The position numbers and the translations under genes are program-made. A stretch of DNA of 64,000 nt from Clostridiales bacterium oral taxon 876 str. F0540 (lineage in GTDB: Bacteria; Bacillota; Clostridia; Clostridiales; Clostridiaceae): NCBI GenBank assembly GCA_000466585.1, contig KE993464.1, forward strand, positions 118,555 through 182,554, in the 5' to 3' direction. A model generated the notes under the pieces. The model had not been told where the DNA came from and made no database searches. It saw only the letters and a program-made list of their open reading frames with translations. Of the stretch, positions 63,848-64,000 are shown in pieces (within the stretch, counting starts at the first letter, position 1; each line of letters starts with the position of its first letter).

Positions 63848-64000
63848 ATGGCAGGTTCAAAAAAACTCGTAGTCAACCTCAATGAGACACTTTATAATGA
63901 ATTTAATAAGGCACTTGAAGAAGATTGCAAAAAAAGAAGTGAATTTATTAGGGATGCCATAATATTATATATTGAGGAGAAGAAAAGACTTAATTTTATT
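63848..64000 (+). CDS. ndoAI: Ribbon-helix-helix antitoxin (NdoAI/EndoAI-like), 3' truncated by window edge
   Basis: The first 51 residues, cut at the window end. SKKLVVNLNETLYNEFNKAL is a ribbon-helix-helix DNA-binding start, followed by KKRSEFIRDAIILYIEE. In Firmicutes the gene after alr is typically this antitoxin, with the MazF-type endoribonuclease (NdoA) next. ATG at 63848 has AGGAGG about 12 bases upstream, a rather long spacing. The toxin gene is outside the window. Confidence 0.82.
   Translation, partial: MAGSKKLVVNLNETLYNEFNKALEEDCKKRSEFIRDAIILYIEEKKRLNFI

Noticed and set aside
1..64000. CRISPR arrays, tRNA and rRNA genes, prophage
   Set aside because: I saw no regularly spaced direct repeats, no tRNA cloverleaf with GGTTCGAATCC-type arms, no rRNA stretches, and no phage structural or integrase genes.

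Overview
The window comes from an AT-rich, spore-forming, anaerobic Firmicute of the Clostridium type. The signs are spmA/spmB, a GerS-like lipoprotein beside an alanine racemase, a SufCBDSU iron-sulfur operon, an FprA diiron flavoprotein, a glmS ribozyme, a T-box leader, and Shine-Dalgarno sites of the AGGAGG type throughout. I see no rRNA, tRNA or CRISPR array. Most of the window is ordinary chromosome. The accessory part is a surface-polysaccharide locus (about 28-47 kb) and a small patch of decayed mobile DNA (about 48.4-49.5 kb).

Layout. 0-9.4 kb: a PAS-GGDEF-EAL c-di-GMP protein, two small minus-strand genes, spmAB, an ABC exporter pair, a MATE transporter, a family-4 uracil-DNA glycosylase and CheX. 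9.4-18.3 kb: an M16C zinc peptidase, a SWIM-SNF2 helicase, and metG behind a methionine T-box. 18.5-24.3 kb: a small Asn/Thr-rich membrane protein and sufCBDSU behind three copies of a probable Rrf2/IscR-type operator. 24.3-27.7 kb: an LCP ligase and glmS behind its ribozyme. 28.1-43.4 kb: dTDP-rhamnose genes, an initiating sugar-phosphate transferase, five glycosyltransferases, a GDP-mannose pyrophosphorylase, a 3,4-ketoisomerase/aminotransferase pair for a dTDP-3-amino-3,6-dideoxyhexose, Wzy and Wzx. 43.4-47.6 kb: a two-headed peptidoglycan hydrolase and a membrane acyltransferase. 49.7-58 kb: FprA, a GH65 phosphorylase with beta-phosphoglucomutase, and a MoxR-DUF58-DUF4129 operon. 58-64 kb: two genes of unknown function, a DnaA-box cluster, acpS, nnr, gerS, alr and the start of an RHH antitoxin gene.

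Working together: glmS, the rfb genes, the Wzx/Wzy locus, the LCP protein and the acyltransferase could supply, assemble, attach and decorate one surface polymer. The amidase/glucosaminidase may remodel the wall around it.

The most interesting signals are non-coding. (1) A structured repeat at 1-97, 19909-20068 (nested double copy) and 51079-51167 (minus) has two stems with compensatory changes. In each case it ends in the Shine-Dalgarno of the next gene and is flanked by GGAGG-like repeats. (2) A palindromic element of about 100 bp occurs in two divergent intergenic regions (2767-2871, 12394-12493), with covarying arms. (3) An AT-rich hairpin repeat occurs at 27834-27936 (minus) and 59546-59630 (plus), the second fused to a possible three-way-junction RNA. 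(4) A DnaA-box cluster with a 17-bp inverted repeat lies before the gene at 59043. None of these could be searched against databases here.
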